NCBI RefSeq assembly: GCF_949820605.1
Contig: NZ_CATKVU010000006.1
Span: forward strand, 1,782,501-1,846,500
Direction: 5' to 3'
DNA from: Segatella copri
GTDB taxonomy: Bacteria > Bacteroidota > Bacteroidia > Bacteroidales > Bacteroidaceae
DNA: 64,000 nucleotides
Each line of letters opens with the position of its first letter. The stretch's first letter is position 1. Shown here in pieces: positions 34,511 through 43,655 of the stretch. The position numbers and the translations under genes are program-made. The notes under the pieces are model-generated. The model was not told the DNA's origin and did no database searches. It saw nothing but the letters and a program-made list of their open reading frames with translations.

Positions 34511-34555
34511 TACCTAAAAATGGGGATGCCGTAGTTTACCGATTTTTAGGTATTG
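34508..34555. promoter_or_regulatory. Symmetric divergent operator
   Basis: Perfect 13-bp arms CAATACCTAAAAA (34508-34520) and TTTTTAGGTATTG (34543-34555). Each arm contains the GTATTG -33 box of one of the two divergent promoters. The TACCTAA half-site resembles heptamers bound by NarL-type HTH proteins, fitting the LuxR-type regulator next door. Confidence 0.7.
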
Positions 34556-34583
34556 CAAGATATTTTAAAACTCCGTACCTTTG
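34553..34583 (+). promoter_or_regulatory. Promoter of the porin-imelysin leader
   Basis: TTG (34553-34555), a 20-nt spacer and TACCTTTG (34576-34583). Confidence 0.7.
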
Positions 34584-34589
34584 CACCCG

Positions 34590-34730
34590 AAATCGAGAAA
34601 GAGCGCGGTGATGATTGCCATTCCCGAGCGGCAGAGCTGCGTAATTCCTTATCATGCCTCATGGCTTTAAGGAGATACTAGGCCTCTAAAGTGTCGAGAC
34701 CGCAAACAGACATCTGCGCTCTTTTCTTTA
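34590..34730 (+). ncRNA. Structured leader RNA of unknown class upstream of the porin-imelysin unit
   Basis: Starting just after the promoter, the RNA can be closed by a 9- to 10-bp helix, GAAAGAGCGC (34597-34606) with GCGCTCTTTT (34716-34725), whose 3' strand runs into a U-rich tract, so it could double as a terminator. Inside are TGCC/GGCA (34616-34633) and a longer arm, TTCCTTA / TAAGGAG with GCC/GGC (34646-34674). It matches no riboswitch class I could recognise by eye. The coding region starts 45 bp later. It could be a cis-regulatory element or a separate small RNA. Confidence 0.5.
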
Positions 34731-34775
34731 TTATACTAAGGATAGTACGATAACAATAATTTCAAAATATTAAAG

Positions 34776-36077
34776 ATGAACAGTTTAAGAATTGGATTGA
34801 TGTCAGCTGCCCTCGTTGCCGGTTTGGCAACGGCAAGTGCACAAACTGTGGCTGCTGACAGCGTGATGCAGCACGTGAATGGCAAGCGCCTCAGCGTGGG
34901 TGGTTATGGCGAGGTTGCCATGAGTCGCAACTTCTATAGCGACCACGTAAGCCGTTACAGTTTGGCTGACGAGCACAAGAATGACCCTAGCCATGGTCGT
35001 TTCGACATTCCTCATGCAGTAATTTACCTGGGTTACGACTTCGGAAAGGGTTGGACTATGGGTACCGAGATTGAGTTTGAGCATGGTGGCGTAGGAATGG
35101 CCTATGAGAAAGAAGACGAAGAAGGTGGCGAATGGGAACAGGAAGTTGAAAAAGGCGGTGAAGTCGAACTCGAACAGTTCTGGATTCAGAAGTCATTCGG
35201 TCATTGGGCAAACATCAAGGCTGGTCACATTGTAGTGCCTGTAGGTTTGAACAACGCTTACCATGAGCCATTGAATTTCTTCACTGTTTATCGTCCTGAA
35301 GGTGAGAATACGATTCTTCCAAGCACCTGGCATCAGACAGGTGTCAGTTTTTGGGGACGTACCAAGGGTTGGAGATATGAATTGCAATTCCTGGCAGGCC
35401 TGAACTCAGACAACTTTACCAATACAGGTTGGATCAAAAAGGGACCAGGCACTCCTACCGAAGGTGAAATTGCAACAAAATATGGTACAGCCCTCCGTAT
35501 CGACAACTACTGCATAAAGGGCTTACGCATCGGTCTAAGCGGATACTATGGTCATGCCATCGGCAACTCTTATCCAAACAACAAGGATGGAGCAGAATCT
35601 AAGTACAAAGGTGTGGTAGCTATCGGAGCCATCGACTTCACATACAATAATTATAACTGGATTGTACGCGGTCAGGCAGACTATGGTTACCTGAGTGATG
35701 CAAAACAGCTGAAGTACTTCACCAACCGTCTGAATGGTCTCTCTCCATTCCATCACTCTGCATTTGTCAGCAAGAATGCTTTTGCATACGGAATCGAGGC
35801 AGGATATAATATCTTCTCACAAATTGAGAAACTCCGTCAGGACAACCAGAAATTGTATCTCTTTGGCCGTTATGAGCACTATAATCCATACGCTTCCAAG
35901 ACCAAGAATACTTCATACGATTACACCAACGTACAGCGCATGGCATTTGGTATCAATTACTATCCTGTGAAACAGATTGTAGTAAAGGCAGAATATTCAC
36001 ATCGCTTCCTGAAGAGCCAGTACAACAATGAGCCAGCCATCAACATCGGTGTGGCTTATGAAGGATGGTTTCTCTAA
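34776..36077 (+). CDS. Outer-membrane porin-like beta-barrel protein
   Basis: 433 aa with a signal peptide (cleavage near ATASA/QT, residue 22). The rest has the alternating pattern and frequent aromatic girdle residues of a beta-barrel (GKRLSVGGYGEVAMSRNFY ... AINIGVAYEGWFL, ending in an aromatic-Leu pair), similar to phosphate-selective-porin-like proteins. An acidic loop (YEKEDEEGGEWEQEVEKGGE, about 111-130) could bind cations. It heads a row with an imelysin and a dihaem lipoprotein, so uptake of iron or another metal is a reasonable guess, not shown by the sequence. Confidence 0.75.
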   Translation: MNSLRIGLMSAALVAGLATASAQTVAADSVMQHVNGKRLSVGGYGEVAMSRNFYSDHVSRYSLADEHKNDPSHGRFDIPHAVIYLGYDFGKGWTMGTEIEFEHGGVGMAYEKEDEEGGEWEQEVEKGGEVELEQFWIQKSFGHWANIKAGHIVVPVGLNNAYHEPLNFFTVYRPEGENTILPSTWHQTGVSFWGRTKGWRYELQFLAGLNSDNFTNTGWIKKGPGTPTEGEIATKYGTALRIDNYCIKGLRIGLSGYYGHAIGNSYPNNKDGAESKYKGVVAIGAIDFTYNNYNWIVRGQADYGYLSDAKQLKYFTNRLNGLSPFHHSAFVSKNAFAYGIEAGYNIFSQIEKLRQDNQKLYLFGRYEHYNPYASKTKNTSYDYTNVQRMAFGINYYPVKQIVVKAEYSHRFLKSQYNNEPAINIGVAYEGWFL

Positions 36078-36149
36078 AGATTCTCACAGAAGAACTTAAT
36101 ATAAAGTGATTGAAACAAACATATAAATAACAAAATACTTATATTAAAA

Positions 36150-37403
36150 ATGAAAAAGGTTTTTAAAAGTGCAGTAATGCTCATGGCAGCCTTCATGTTG
36201 CCATTAGGTTTCACATCATGCAGCAGCGATGATGATCCTGTAGCGAACAACGACTTTACAAACAAGGCATATGGCCAGGATGCTATGGATGCCTGCGATG
36301 AACTTTGCAATGCGCTCCGTGCAGCTTACAGCAAAGTAAACGACGCACATTTGAGCGCAGATCAGGAAACATACCTGAAGAATGTATGTGCTAACGCTGT
36401 AGACAATACCATCCAGCCAACCTACAAGTCATTGGCTGATGCAGTAGAGAAGTTGCACACAGCTCTTCCTAAGAGTGTAGATACCAACAACCTGACTCAG
36501 GAGAACATCAACAATGCCTGCGCAGCTTTCAAGGACGCACGTGCATTGTGGGAGAAGAGCGAGGCTTTCCTCGGTGGTGCAGCATCAGACTTTGATATTG
36601 ACCCACACATCGACTCATGGCCATTGAACCGTACACTCCTCCACAGCTACTTTGCTACAGGTAAGTTTAGTGATGCTGCGATTGAGGATGCTTCTATCCT
36701 TGGTTTCCACGCACTTGAGTTCATCCTCTTCCGTGATGGACAGCCACGTAAGGTTGCTGAGTTCAAGGGTAACGATACCTACAAAGGCTTCACAGACGTA
36801 AAGGGTTCTGAGGAATTGAAGTATGCCGAGGCAGTGATCGAGGACTTAGTAAACCGCGTATATGAGTTGGAGGTTGCATGGTCTGAGAATCCTAACGCTA
36901 CCCGCCTCGCAGCAGTGAAGGCAGCAGGTCTTGAGTACCAGACAGACAAAGGTCAGTCATACGCTGCCAACATGAAGTATGCAGGCAACAAATCTATCAG
37001 TAAGTACACTTCTTTGAAGGCAGCCGTCCAGCAGCTTCTCTCTATGGAGGAAGGTTCTTGCTTTGCTATCTCTAACGAGGTAGGTACAACCAAGATTGCC
37101 AACCCATTCCAGAATGGTGATATCAGCTACGTAGAGTCTCCATATAGCTACAACTCTATCACCGACTTCCAGAACAACATCCGTTCTATCGAGAACTTGT
37201 GGTATGGTGGAACTAATGGTACAAGCTCTAATGCTAAGTATAGCTTCCATCAGTTCTTCAAGGATAATGCATCTGCAGAAGGTCAGCGTGTAGAGACAGC
37301 TATCGCTAATGCTATCAGCAAGATTGGTGGTATGCCTTACCCATTCGTTAAGTATGTAAGTACCGTTTGGGGCAAGAAATTTGACGAAGTAAACCCAAAA
37401 TAA
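36150..37403 (+). CDS. Imelysin-family lipoprotein
   Basis: 417-aa lipoprotein (lipobox GFTSC, Cys24, followed by SSDDD). Imelysin (peptidase M75/IrpA-like) helical bundle with the family GxHxxE motif in GFHALEFILFRDG (about residue 190). Imelysin proteins are linked to iron uptake; the peptidase name is historical and the GxHxxE motif is thought to bind metal. 72 bp after the porin gene and before a dihaem lipoprotein. Confidence 0.88.
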   Translation: MKKVFKSAVMLMAAFMLPLGFTSCSSDDDPVANNDFTNKAYGQDAMDACDELCNALRAAYSKVNDAHLSADQETYLKNVCANAVDNTIQPTYKSLADAVEKLHTALPKSVDTNNLTQENINNACAAFKDARALWEKSEAFLGGAASDFDIDPHIDSWPLNRTLLHSYFATGKFSDAAIEDASILGFHALEFILFRDGQPRKVAEFKGNDTYKGFTDVKGSEELKYAEAVIEDLVNRVYELEVAWSENPNATRLAAVKAAGLEYQTDKGQSYAANMKYAGNKSISKYTSLKAAVQQLLSMEEGSCFAISNEVGTTKIANPFQNGDISYVESPYSYNSITDFQNNIRSIENLWYGGTNGTSSNAKYSFHQFFKDNASAEGQRVETAIANAISKIGGMPYPFVKYVSTVWGKKFDEVNPK

Positions 37404-37427
37404 TCTTGGGTAAACAAACATACAGGA

Positions 37428-37460
37428 AGCATCTCACCATACGCTTTTTGGTGAGATGCT
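37428..37460 (+). other. Intercistronic hairpin
   Basis: AGCATCTCACC (37428-37438) pairs exactly with GGTGAGATGCT (37450-37460). No T-run follows, so it is more likely an RNA-stabilising or processing hairpin than a full terminator. Confidence 0.6.
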
Positions 37461-37508
37461 ATTCTGCGTAAAACAAGAATATAAAACATTATAAAACAGA
37501 ATAACATT

Positions 37509-39278
37509 ATGGTTTATCAAAGAATTAGCAAAATGTTATTGCTCGGCTTGCTCGTATTGCCATTGGCATCCTGCTCTGACGATAACAGTGTTGTAAACAA
37601 TGACAAGTTAAATGGTGACTCTCAGTTTGGTAAGGCAAACGATGTTTTTGAGGCCTCAGAATGGTATCCAGGTGGTGAACTTGGTACAGACGAAGGCATG
37701 AGCTATTCGGCAGAAACTCCAGCTACCACCAACCAGGGATTGTCAAACAGTTTCAACAAAGGTGAGGATTTCTTCGAGCACCTTTACACTATCACAGAGG
37801 CTCCACGTAAGGGTCTTGGCCCAGCATGGGTTCGCAGCAGTTGTATCCACTGCCATCCTAACTATGGTCATGGTAAATTCCAGAACCAGTATCAGGCAGA
37901 CCAGTTTGGTAACGGCTATCTGCTCGTAGTTTATCACCCTACAGCAGGTACTACCGCTGACGGAAAGCCTTACGCAGCAAACAGCTACATATCTGAGGTT
38001 ACAGGTATGCCACAGACCAAGGCAATGACTCCATTCTCTGCTCCTATCGACGAGAAGCAGATTAACATCCAGTGGAATGAGGTTACAACCATGCCTAGCG
38101 GTTTGGCTATGAAGTTCCCTAAGGATGGCGAGGCTTTTGCTTTGCAGTATCCAGAGGTTACCATCCCTCAGTCTGCATTCAATACCAATCCTAAGCCAAA
38201 CAACTATGAAGTACGTTTGGAATCAACCATCGGTATCTATGGTACAGGCTTGCTTGATGCCATCGACCAGGATGATATGAAGAAGGTTTATCAGGATGAG
38301 GCGAAATACGGGGTAAAGCTGAACCCTGCCATGTGGGACAAGACTGCTAACGATTGGGCTTCAAGTGCCTGGTACACGTTGGCAGATGGAACCAAGAAGG
38401 TGAAGAAGTTTACCTATGCCATGACCCGTGCCTCCCTGCAGGATGGTCCAGGTGCTAACGCCATCTGGAACATTACCAACGTAACACGTTCCGATCGTCA
38501 TTACCTCTATACCACTCCAGCCTGGGCAAAGTATCAGAGCGAAGACCCAGAAGTAATCAGTTATATCAAGAAGCATGGTGCTGACGAGTCTTCTGTACTC
38601 CACCCATACTATGCAGATGGAACTGACGAAGGTATCAAGGAGAGAGTAAACGAGATTCTGAGCTGTAACAAAGGACCTAAAGATGGCAAAGAAAATGCCT
38701 TTGAGAAGTACCTCCTCAAGGGAGCTCCTTACAATGGCGAGGAAGAGATGAACAACAAGGATTACTATGACTTCATGGTATGGCACCGTGGTCTAGCTGT
38801 TCCTGCTGCCCGTAACCTCGACAACGCACAGGTTCAGGAAGGTAAGAAGCTCTTCACTCAGTGGGGATGCACTCATTGCCACAAGCCATCATGGAAAACA
38901 GGTGCTGACAACTATTGGGTAGATAATGCTATCAAGGCTTACGCCAAGAGCATAGGTCAGGATCCTAACACCATGTTGCCAAAGTATCCAAACCAGACTA
39001 TTTATCCATACACCGACTTGGTACAGCACCGTCTGTACATGGCTAACGACATCCGCACAGGATGGTGCCGCACTACTCCACTCTGGGGACGTGGTTTGTC
39101 AAGCATGCTGACTGGTCGAAGCGACCGTTTGCACGACTGCCGTGCCCGCAACGTAGTAGAGGCTATCATGTGGCACTGCTATGATAAGCGCAGCGATGCA
39201 TACAAACCAGCACTCAACTTCTACAATGCAACCAAGGAAGAGCGTGATGCTGTAGTAGCATTCATCAATGCTATCTAA
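37509..39278 (+). CDS. Dihaem oxidoreductase-like lipoprotein (DUF1111 family)
   Basis: 589-aa lipoprotein (lipobox PLASC, Cys22). Two c-type haem motifs: CIHCH (112-116) and CTHCH (454-458), resembling the cytochrome c peroxidase/thiol-oxidoreductase-like family. Extensive conserved tracts include ATTNQGLSNSFNKGEDFFEH and TTPLWGRGLSSMLTGRSDRL. In other bacteria such proteins accompany imelysins in iron uptake clusters. It requires covalent haem attachment, which the ResB/CcsA gene next door provides. Confidence 0.85.
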   Translation: MVYQRISKMLLLGLLVLPLASCSDDNSVVNNDKLNGDSQFGKANDVFEASEWYPGGELGTDEGMSYSAETPATTNQGLSNSFNKGEDFFEHLYTITEAPRKGLGPAWVRSSCIHCHPNYGHGKFQNQYQADQFGNGYLLVVYHPTAGTTADGKPYAANSYISEVTGMPQTKAMTPFSAPIDEKQINIQWNEVTTMPSGLAMKFPKDGEAFALQYPEVTIPQSAFNTNPKPNNYEVRLESTIGIYGTGLLDAIDQDDMKKVYQDEAKYGVKLNPAMWDKTANDWASSAWYTLADGTKKVKKFTYAMTRASLQDGPGANAIWNITNVTRSDRHYLYTTPAWAKYQSEDPEVISYIKKHGADESSVLHPYYADGTDEGIKERVNEILSCNKGPKDGKENAFEKYLLKGAPYNGEEEMNNKDYYDFMVWHRGLAVPAARNLDNAQVQEGKKLFTQWGCTHCHKPSWKTGADNYWVDNAIKAYAKSIGQDPNTMLPKYPNQTIYPYTDLVQHRLYMANDIRTGWCRTTPLWGRGLSSMLTGRSDRLHDCRARNVVEAIMWHCYDKRSDAYKPALNFYNATKEERDAVVAFINAI

Positions 39279-39305
39279 GTCTTTATATGAAGAAACAAAA
39301 ATAAG

Positions 39306-39347
39306 AAAAGCTGCCAGGCTATCAAAAGCATTTGGCAGCTTTTTTTA
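39306..39347 (+). terminator. Terminator of the porin-imelysin-dihaem unit
   Basis: AAAAGCTGCCA / TGGCAGCTTTT stem followed by a T-run. Confidence 0.85.
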
Positions 39348-39376
39348 TAAGAATCTACAAATATACGGATTATCTC

Positions 39377-39407
39377 TTGCTCGTTTCCGAATAATATCGT
39401 ATTTTTG
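39377..39407 (+). promoter_or_regulatory. Promoter of the ResB/CcsA gene
   Basis: TTG (39377-39379), a 20-nt spacer and TATTTTTG (39400-39407). Confidence 0.7.
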
Positions 39408-39439
39408 CAACGGAAATTCTATCAAGATTCCAACTAAGT

Positions 39440-41704
39440 ATGGTTAAAAAGATTATATTCATTCTTTACATCCTTGTGCTCGTATGCATGGCAGCCGCCA
39501 CCATCGTGGAGAAAAGCCAGGGCACGGATTATGCCCATGCCCACTACTATGGGGCATGGTGGTTCATTCTTATCTGGGCAGTACTTGCTGCCCTCGGTGC
39601 TTTCTACATCATCAAAAGAAAAGTGAAGTGCGCTTCTACATTGGCACTCCATCTCTCCTTCATCATCATCCTTGCCGGGGCATTGCTCACACATATATCG
39701 GCTAAACGGGGCATGATTCATCTGCGCATCGGTCAGCCTACAGATACTTATATGGCTCAAGATGAAGAGCAGGGCATGAAGGAAGAGAAACTGCCTTTCT
39801 CGCTCTGCCTGAAGAAGTTTGAAGCGAAAATGCACGATGGTACCAACGCCGTGGCTGACTATTCTTCAAAATTCACCGTAATAGACGGAGATGATAAGAG
39901 CGAAGGCGAAGTTTCGATGAACAACATCTATTCCCACCGGTCTTACCGTCTTTATCAGTCATCTTACGATGAAGACGGCAAGGGAAGCGTGCTCGCTATC
40001 AATGCCGATCCATACGGCATACCAGTCACCTATACTGGCTATGCACTGCTCTTCATCTCCCTCGTATGGATGCTCTTCGACCCTAAGGGTGGTTATCGCA
40101 AACTACTGAAGAGTCCTTTGCTCAAGAAGGGAGCCTTGATAACAGCCCTCATCCTCAGCATGGGCAATATACAGACACTGCATGCAGAACCTGCAACAGG
40201 CAATCTCCAAAATGCTGTATTGACAAAGGAAACTGCAGAGAAGTTTGGCGAGCTTCATATTCTCTACAACGACCGCATCTGTCCGGTACAGACCTTTGCC
40301 CTCGATTTCTGCAAGAAGATATATGGAGCCAGGAGCTATCAGGGATTGACTGCAGAACAGGTGCTCTCTGGTTGGGTATTCTATGGAAATACTTGGGCAA
40401 ACGAGCCTTTCATCAAGATCAAGAGCGGAGAAATGAAAACTGCGATGAATCTGCCTGACTATGCTTCGCTCAATACTTTCTTCAATCGTGAGATGGGTGG
40501 CTATACCATCGGACAGTATGTTCAGGAATACTACAATGGTCAGCAGGACAAGTTCCATCAGCAAGCCGCTGATATCGATGGCAAGATACAAATCATCATG
40601 GAGTTGCGAGAAGGTATCTCATTGAAAGTTCTTCCTTACACCTTCACCAGGAATGTGAAGGCTACCAAGGATCATTCATTCATCAAGGCTGGCACTACCA
40701 CGTGGTTTTCACCTGTAGATAAGTTGCCACAGGCCGTGGAGCACCAGCATGCGCTCTATATCAGGAATGTATTCTCTCTGCTGAATGGTGATGTAAAGGC
40801 AGGCAATACAAGCCGTGTAAACGAGTTCTTCGTCAAGATGAAGAAATATCAGGAGGTTAGTAGCGGTAATTCGCTGCCAACAGCTACACAGTATAAGGCA
40901 GAACGCATCAATAATGCCTTTCCTTTTGCAACCATTCTCTTCATGGCAAACCTCACACTGGGCTTCATTGCCCTCTTCTACACCATCTATCGCATGACGA
41001 AGAAGAGAGAAATCAAGGCATTGAACATCGCTTTGCCTATCCTGCTTGGCGTATCCTTCCTTGCCTTAACCTTCGGATTGGCATTGAGATGGATTATCAG
41101 CGGCAACATACCTATGTCTAACGGATATGAAAGTATGCTGACTGTAGCCTGGTTCGTGATGCTTATCAGTATTCTGATGCAGTTGCGCATCCGCATCGTC
41201 ATGGTATTCGGCTTCCTGATTTCAGGATTCTTCCTTCTGGTAAGCCATATCAACCAGATGGATCCAGCTATCGGACAGATGATGCCGGTATTGAACAGTC
41301 CGTTACTCAGCATCCATGTCAGCATCATTATGATGAGCTATGCACTGCTATCCTTGACTTTCATCTGCGGCATCATGGGCATCTGCATGCGCTCTCATGG
41401 CGACGAACTGCGGGATTTAAGCCGTCTCTTCCTCTACCCTGCCCTCACCACGATGGGGTTCGGCATCTTCATCGGAGCCATCTGGGCTAACGTGAGCTGG
41501 GGTAATTACTGGAGTTGGGATAGCAAGGAGACGTGGGCGCTCATCACCTTTATGATTTATGCAGTAGTAGTGCATACGCAGAGTCTGCCGGTCTTCCGCA
41601 AGCCGCTGGTGTATCACATCTACATCACCCTTGCCTTCCTGAGTATCGCCATGACCTACTTCGGTGTGAACTATTTCCTCACGGGCATGCACTCGTATGC
41701 ATAA
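39440..41704 (+). CDS. Fused ResB/CcsA cytochrome c maturation (haem lyase) protein
   Basis: 754-aa membrane protein of system II cytochrome c biogenesis. The N-terminal half has three to four helices and a periplasmic ResB-like domain (about 100-205); the C-terminal half is CcsA-like with six to eight helices and the haem-handling WWD motif in VSWGNYWSWDSKETWAL (about 690). It exports haem and ligates it to CxxCH proteins outside the cytoplasm; the dihaem lipoprotein upstream is an obvious client. It has its own promoter. Confidence 0.88.
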   Translation: MVKKIIFILYILVLVCMAAATIVEKSQGTDYAHAHYYGAWWFILIWAVLAALGAFYIIKRKVKCASTLALHLSFIIILAGALLTHISAKRGMIHLRIGQPTDTYMAQDEEQGMKEEKLPFSLCLKKFEAKMHDGTNAVADYSSKFTVIDGDDKSEGEVSMNNIYSHRSYRLYQSSYDEDGKGSVLAINADPYGIPVTYTGYALLFISLVWMLFDPKGGYRKLLKSPLLKKGALITALILSMGNIQTLHAEPATGNLQNAVLTKETAEKFGELHILYNDRICPVQTFALDFCKKIYGARSYQGLTAEQVLSGWVFYGNTWANEPFIKIKSGEMKTAMNLPDYASLNTFFNREMGGYTIGQYVQEYYNGQQDKFHQQAADIDGKIQIIMELREGISLKVLPYTFTRNVKATKDHSFIKAGTTTWFSPVDKLPQAVEHQHALYIRNVFSLLNGDVKAGNTSRVNEFFVKMKKYQEVSSGNSLPTATQYKAERINNAFPFATILFMANLTLGFIALFYTIYRMTKKREIKALNIALPILLGVSFLALTFGLALRWIISGNIPMSNGYESMLTVAWFVMLISILMQLRIRIVMVFGFLISGFFLLVSHINQMDPAIGQMMPVLNSPLLSIHVSIIMMSYALLSLTFICGIMGICMRSHGDELRDLSRLFLYPALTTMGFGIFIGAIWANVSWGNYWSWDSKETWALITFMIYAVVVHTQSLPVFRKPLVYHIYITLAFLSIAMTYFGVNYFLTGMHSYA

Positions 41705-41770
41705 CCCATCAGAAGACAGAATATATTTAGTCTTAAGGCAAAATTTATTTTCCCTTAAGGATAAATATAT

Positions 41771-41795
41771 GATGGTGTTGACATCAATCTAATCA
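41771..41795 (+). other. 25-bp relic identical to the 3' part of the Rpn pseudogene
   Basis: This stretch is identical to 46558-46582, encoding DGVDINLI of a Rpn-family tail. No rest of the gene is present. It lies in the 274-bp gap before hcp, near a CTTAAGG inverted pair (41734-41758). Confidence 0.6.
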
Positions 41796-41854
41796 TCATG
41801 CTCTTCAAGAAGGGAGAAATCCATTCCCCCACACTCTTTTTATGTTTTTTTAAT

Positions 41855-41884
41855 ATCCTACGGTCACAATTGTTACCGTAGGAT
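41855..41884. promoter_or_regulatory. 30-bp palindromic operator upstream of hcp
   Basis: Perfect 10-bp arms ATCCTACGGT / ACCGTAGGAT around CACAATTGTT, itself nearly symmetric (AC-AATT-GT). It ends 14 bp before the -7 box, overlapping the -33 region. A Crp/Fnr-type dimer is the likely binder (inference); the Crp/Fnr gene at 45510-46178 is a candidate. Confidence 0.75.
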
Positions 41885-41898
41885 TATTTTTAAAGCCG

Positions 41899-41906
41899 TA
41901 ATTTTG
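41899..41906 (+). promoter_or_regulatory. -7 box of the hcp promoter
   Basis: TAATTTTG, 72 bp before the hcp ATG, directly behind the palindrome. Confidence 0.6.
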
Positions 41907-41978
41907 CAGCCGGAAACCAGGAATGGCAGATTGCCGCCTGGAAGAAAACATTAAAATAACTCATTAATTGATAGCAAT

Positions 41979-43622
41979 ATGGCAGAAAACAAGATGTTCT
42001 GTTTCCAGTGTCAGGAAACAGCTAAGGGTACAGGCTGTACCATCAAGGGTGTTTGCGGTAAGGAGGCTACAACTTCCAAGTGGCAGGATCTGCTGCTCAG
42101 CGTGGTTCGTGGCATAGGAACCATACAGCATAGCATAGGCGAAGAGCCGACACCAGAGGTAACTCGTTTCCTCACGGATGCACTCTTCACCACCATTACC
42201 AACGCCAACTTCAACGACCAGGATATCCTGCAAAAGGTAGATAAGGGCATCGTACTGAAGAAACAGCTGCTGCAAAAGGCAGCAAGCATGAATATCCACC
42301 TCCCTGCCTATCAGGAGGTAACCTGGGGTGGCGAGAAGACAGACTATGAGGCAGAGGGCGCCCGTGAATCCGTGCTCCGCCACGAGAATGCAGATATCCG
42401 CTCGCTCAAGGAACTCACCATGCTCGGTCTGAAGGGTATGGCAGCATACTACGAGCACGCAGCCCATCTGGGAGAAGAGAACAGCGAGATTATCAGCTTC
42501 ATCTGCCGTGCTCTCGCCACCATCAGCAACCCTGATGCTGATATGAACACGCTGCTGGGCGTGGTGCTCGAAACTGGAAAGTACGGCGTGGATGTGATGG
42601 CACTCCTCGACAAGGCCAACACCCAGGCATACGGTAATCCGGAACTCACCCGGGTGAACATCGGCACAGGCAGCAATCCGGGCATCCTCATCTCCGGTCA
42701 CGACCTGAAGGATATCGAAGATCTCCTCATCCAGACCGAAGGCACGGGCATCGACGTCTATACCCATGGCGAGATGCTTCCTGCCCACTACTATCCGCAG
42801 CTCAAGAAGTACAAGCATCTGGTGGGCAACTACGGCAATGCGTGGTGGAAACAGAAGGAGGAATTCGAGAGCTTCAACGGTCCTGTAGTCTTCACCACCA
42901 ACTGCATCGTGCCGCCATCGCCATCGGCAGGCTACAGGAACCGCGTCTTCACCACCAACTCTACCGGTTTCCCTGGCTGGAAGCATATCCAGGCGGGTGC
43001 CGACGGCCACAAGGACTTCTCCGAGGTGATTGCGCTTGCCAAGACCTGCCAGCCACCTAGGGAGATAGAGACAGGCGAGATCATCGGCGGTTTTGCGCAT
43101 GCCCAGGTCTTTGCCCTGGCAGACAAGATAGTAGAGGCTGTGAAGAGCGGAGCCATCCGCAAGTTTGTGGTGATGAGTGGCTGCGATGGCAGAATGAAGA
43201 GCCGCAACTACTACGAGGAGTTTGCCAAGGCGCTGCCTCAGGATGTAGTGATACTCACCAGCGGCTGTGCCAAGTTCAAGTACAACAAGCTCAATCTGGG
43301 TGACATTAACGGCATTCCCCGTGTGCTGGATGCCGGTCAGTGCAACGACTCCTATTCCTGGGCGGTTGTGGCATTGAAGCTGAAGGAGATCTTTGGAGCC
43401 AGCGACATCAATGACCTTCCTATCTTCTTCAATATTGCCTGGTACGAGCAGAAGGCAGTCATCGTACTTCTTGCCCTGCTGCATCTGGGCGTAAAGAACA
43501 TCCATCTGGGTCCTACGCTCCCAGCCTTCTGTTCACCAGCCGTACTGAAGGTTCTGGTAGATACCTTTGGCATTGCCGGAAACGGAACGGTAGAAGAGGA
43601 CATCAAAAAATATATAGGATAA
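41979..43622 (+). CDS. hcp: Hydroxylamine reductase / hybrid cluster protein
   Basis: 547 aa, cytoplasmic. The N-terminal Cys group (Cys8, 11, 20 and 26 in [20 protein letters not shown] and the following residues) holds the cubane Fe-S cluster. C-terminal conserved blocks ([44 protein letters not shown]) hold ligands of the hybrid Fe-S-O cluster. Hcp reduces NO and hydroxylamine and is induced by nitrosative stress in anaerobes. It forms a unit with the following hemerythrin protein. Confidence 0.95.
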   Translation: MAENKMFCFQCQETAKGTGCTIKGVCGKEATTSKWQDLLLSVVRGIGTIQHSIGEEPTPEVTRFLTDALFTTITNANFNDQDILQKVDKGIVLKKQLLQKAASMNIHLPAYQEVTWGGEKTDYEAEGARESVLRHENADIRSLKELTMLGLKGMAAYYEHAAHLGEENSEIISFICRALATISNPDADMNTLLGVVLETGKYGVDVMALLDKANTQAYGNPELTRVNIGTGSNPGILISGHDLKDIEDLLIQTEGTGIDVYTHGEMLPAHYYPQLKKYKHLVGNYGNAWWKQKEEFESFNGPVVFTTNCIVPPSPSAGYRNRVFTTNSTGFPGWKHIQAGADGHKDFSEVIALAKTCQPPREIETGEIIGGFAHAQVFALADKIVEAVKSGAIRKFVVMSGCDGRMKSRNYYEEFAKALPQDVVILTSGCAKFKYNKLNLGDINGIPRVLDAGQCNDSYSWAVVALKLKEIFGASDINDLPIFFNIAWYEQKAVIVLLALLHLGVKNIHLGPTLPAFCSPAVLKVLVDTFGIAGNGTVEEDIKKYIG

Positions 43623-43655
43623 AAGGAATTTAATAATTTTATATTACAATAGGAT

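Noticed and set aside
34590..34730. Known riboswitch (THF, FMN or cobalamin type)
   Set aside because: Short matches such as GAGCGCGGTGA and TTCCCGAGCGGC recall THF and FMN elements, but the rest of their conserved cores is missing.
34590..34730. tRNA gene
   Set aside because: No T-loop GTTCGAA-type sequence, no cloverleaf spacing and no anticodon arm.
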